Shown piece after piece: positions 63,586-64,000 of a stretch of 64,000 nt of DNA. Every line of letters begins with the position of its first letter. Position 1 is the stretch's first letter. The stretch covers positions 62,001-126,000 of the forward strand of contig NZ_OY776147.1 of assembly GCF_963675305.1 (NCBI RefSeq). Direction: 5' to 3'. Below the pieces are notes generated by a model. It worked only from the letters and a program-made list of their open reading frames with translations, was not told the DNA's origin and ran no database searches. Source of the DNA: an uncultured Hyphomonas sp. GTDB lineage: Bacteria; Pseudomonadota; Alphaproteobacteria; Caulobacterales; Hyphomonadaceae. The position numbers and the translations under genes were made by a program.

Positions 63586-64000
63586 TCAGGTGCGGTTTCC
63601 ACGGGCGAGAGCGGCCTCAACAGCTGCCAGCGCCTTTTCCACTGCGGCCTCTATAGAGAGGTCGGTGGTATCGATCAAGACAGCATCTGCCGCCATGGCG
63701 GCCGGGGCGTCCTTGCGATTCTGGTCGCGCTGGTCGCGTTCGCGCAGCTGCTGGATCACCTGTTCGAGCGTGACGTCCTCGCCAAAGCCCAGCAGTTCGC
63801 GCCAGCGCCGGTAGCCGCGCTGTTCGACATCGGCATCCACCCACAGTTTCACATCGGCGTCCGGGGCGATCACCGTACCGATGTCGCGGCCATCGAGGAG
63901 GGCGCCGTCCTTCTGCAGGGCGAAGGCCCGCTGCAGTTCGTACAGGGCCTGGCGGACCTTTGGCAGGGCGCTGACCACGGAGGCGGCCTTTCCGGCTTCG
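63586..64000 (-). CDS. cmk: Cytidylate kinase, partial (runs off the window)
   Basis: C-terminal 137 residues of CMP kinase, which phosphorylates CMP and dCMP. The frame continues past base 64000. ALLDGRDIGTVIAPDADVKLWVDAD is the diagnostic segment, followed by the ERGYRRWREL-type lid region and a basic tail ending ARGNRT. The N-terminal P-loop lies outside the window. Located upstream of rpsA on the same strand, the standard order. Confidence 0.92.
   Translation of the reverse strand, partial: EAGKAASVVSALPKVRQALYELQRAFALQKDGALLDGRDIGTVIAPDADVKLWVDADVEQRGYRRWRELLGFGEDVTLEQVIQQLRERDQRDQNRKDAPAAMAADAVLIDTTDLSIEAAVEKALAAVEAALARGNRT

Noticed and set aside
1..64000. CRISPR arrays, insertion sequences or prophage
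   Set aside because: No regularly spaced repeats, transposase, integrase or phage structural genes were seen.

Overview
The window is a composite of two unrelated bacterial genomes. Positions 1 to about 9,550 read like a Chloroflexota (Anaerolineae-type) chromosome: a NurA / small barrel protein / HerA / SbcC-Rad50 gene block, then a convergent pyruvate dehydrogenase block (E1-beta C-terminus, E2, E3). From about 9,550 to the end everything reads like an alphaproteobacterium, most likely of the Hyphomonadaceae/Caulobacterales kind: rpmH-rnpA-yidC-engB-argB-(pyrimidine 5'-nucleotidase)-dapD, trpF-trpB-trpA-accD-folC, cmk-rpsA-ihfB, a NodT-type RND efflux system and many TonB-dependent receptor and lipoprotein genes. 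At the boundary two unrelated genes, an E1-beta gene on the minus strand and an hrpB helicase gene on the plus strand, are both cut and face each other. The simplest reading is a chimeric assembly, not a transfer event. Next to the boundary the E2 and E3 genes carry three single-base indels at homopolymers, which also points to weak consensus quality there.

Layout. 1-6,283: promoter and DNA end-processing operon nurA, HAS-barrel-like gene, herA, sbcC. 6,284-6,591: repeat and terminator. 6,592-9,550: lpdA, pdhC, pdhB (minus). 9,550-17,214: hrpB C-terminus, GNAT acetyltransferase, then minus-strand rluA, an orphan histidine kinase, a disulfide-reductase-like flavoprotein / TVP38 / DUF547 trio and a secreted serine hydrolase. 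17,366-20,504: rpmH, rnpA, yidC, engB. 20,501-22,663: penicillin-acylase family enzyme. 22,829-27,100: argB, a double DUF1036 protein, HAD 5'-nucleotidase, dapD, DUF6624 lipoprotein. 27,156-30,347: S41 peptidase, TetR regulator and zinc alcohol dehydrogenase, with a perfect 32-bp palindrome before the regulator. 30,432-36,683: hypothetical gene, alkaline phosphatase, DMT transporter, gluQ, membrane protein, msrA, tRNA-Ser(GGA). 36,703-43,169: tripartite RND efflux pump with divergent TetR regulator. 43,204-49,894: CoA transferase, then a phosphoester-scavenging group (glycerophosphodiesterase, TonB-dependent receptor, metallophosphoesterase). 49,978-54,048: probable copper-uptake operon (DUF2946, DUF2244, OprC-like receptor, TonB). 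54,269-60,419: exported protein, then trpF-trpB-lipoprotein-cutA-trpA-accD-folC. 60,449-64,000: mscL, ihfB, rpsA with an unusual C-terminal helix-hairpin-helix extension, and a partial cmk.

The alphaproteobacterial part is mostly housekeeping, with nutrient-scavenging (phosphate esters, copper) and efflux functions. No CRISPR array, insertion sequence, phage or obvious defence island was seen. The least explained items are the bacterial HerA-NurA-Rad50 block with its small extra protein, the copper-receptor operon with a clean operator-like palindrome, the 32-bp palindrome covering the ribosome-binding site of a TetR gene, and the S1 protein extension.
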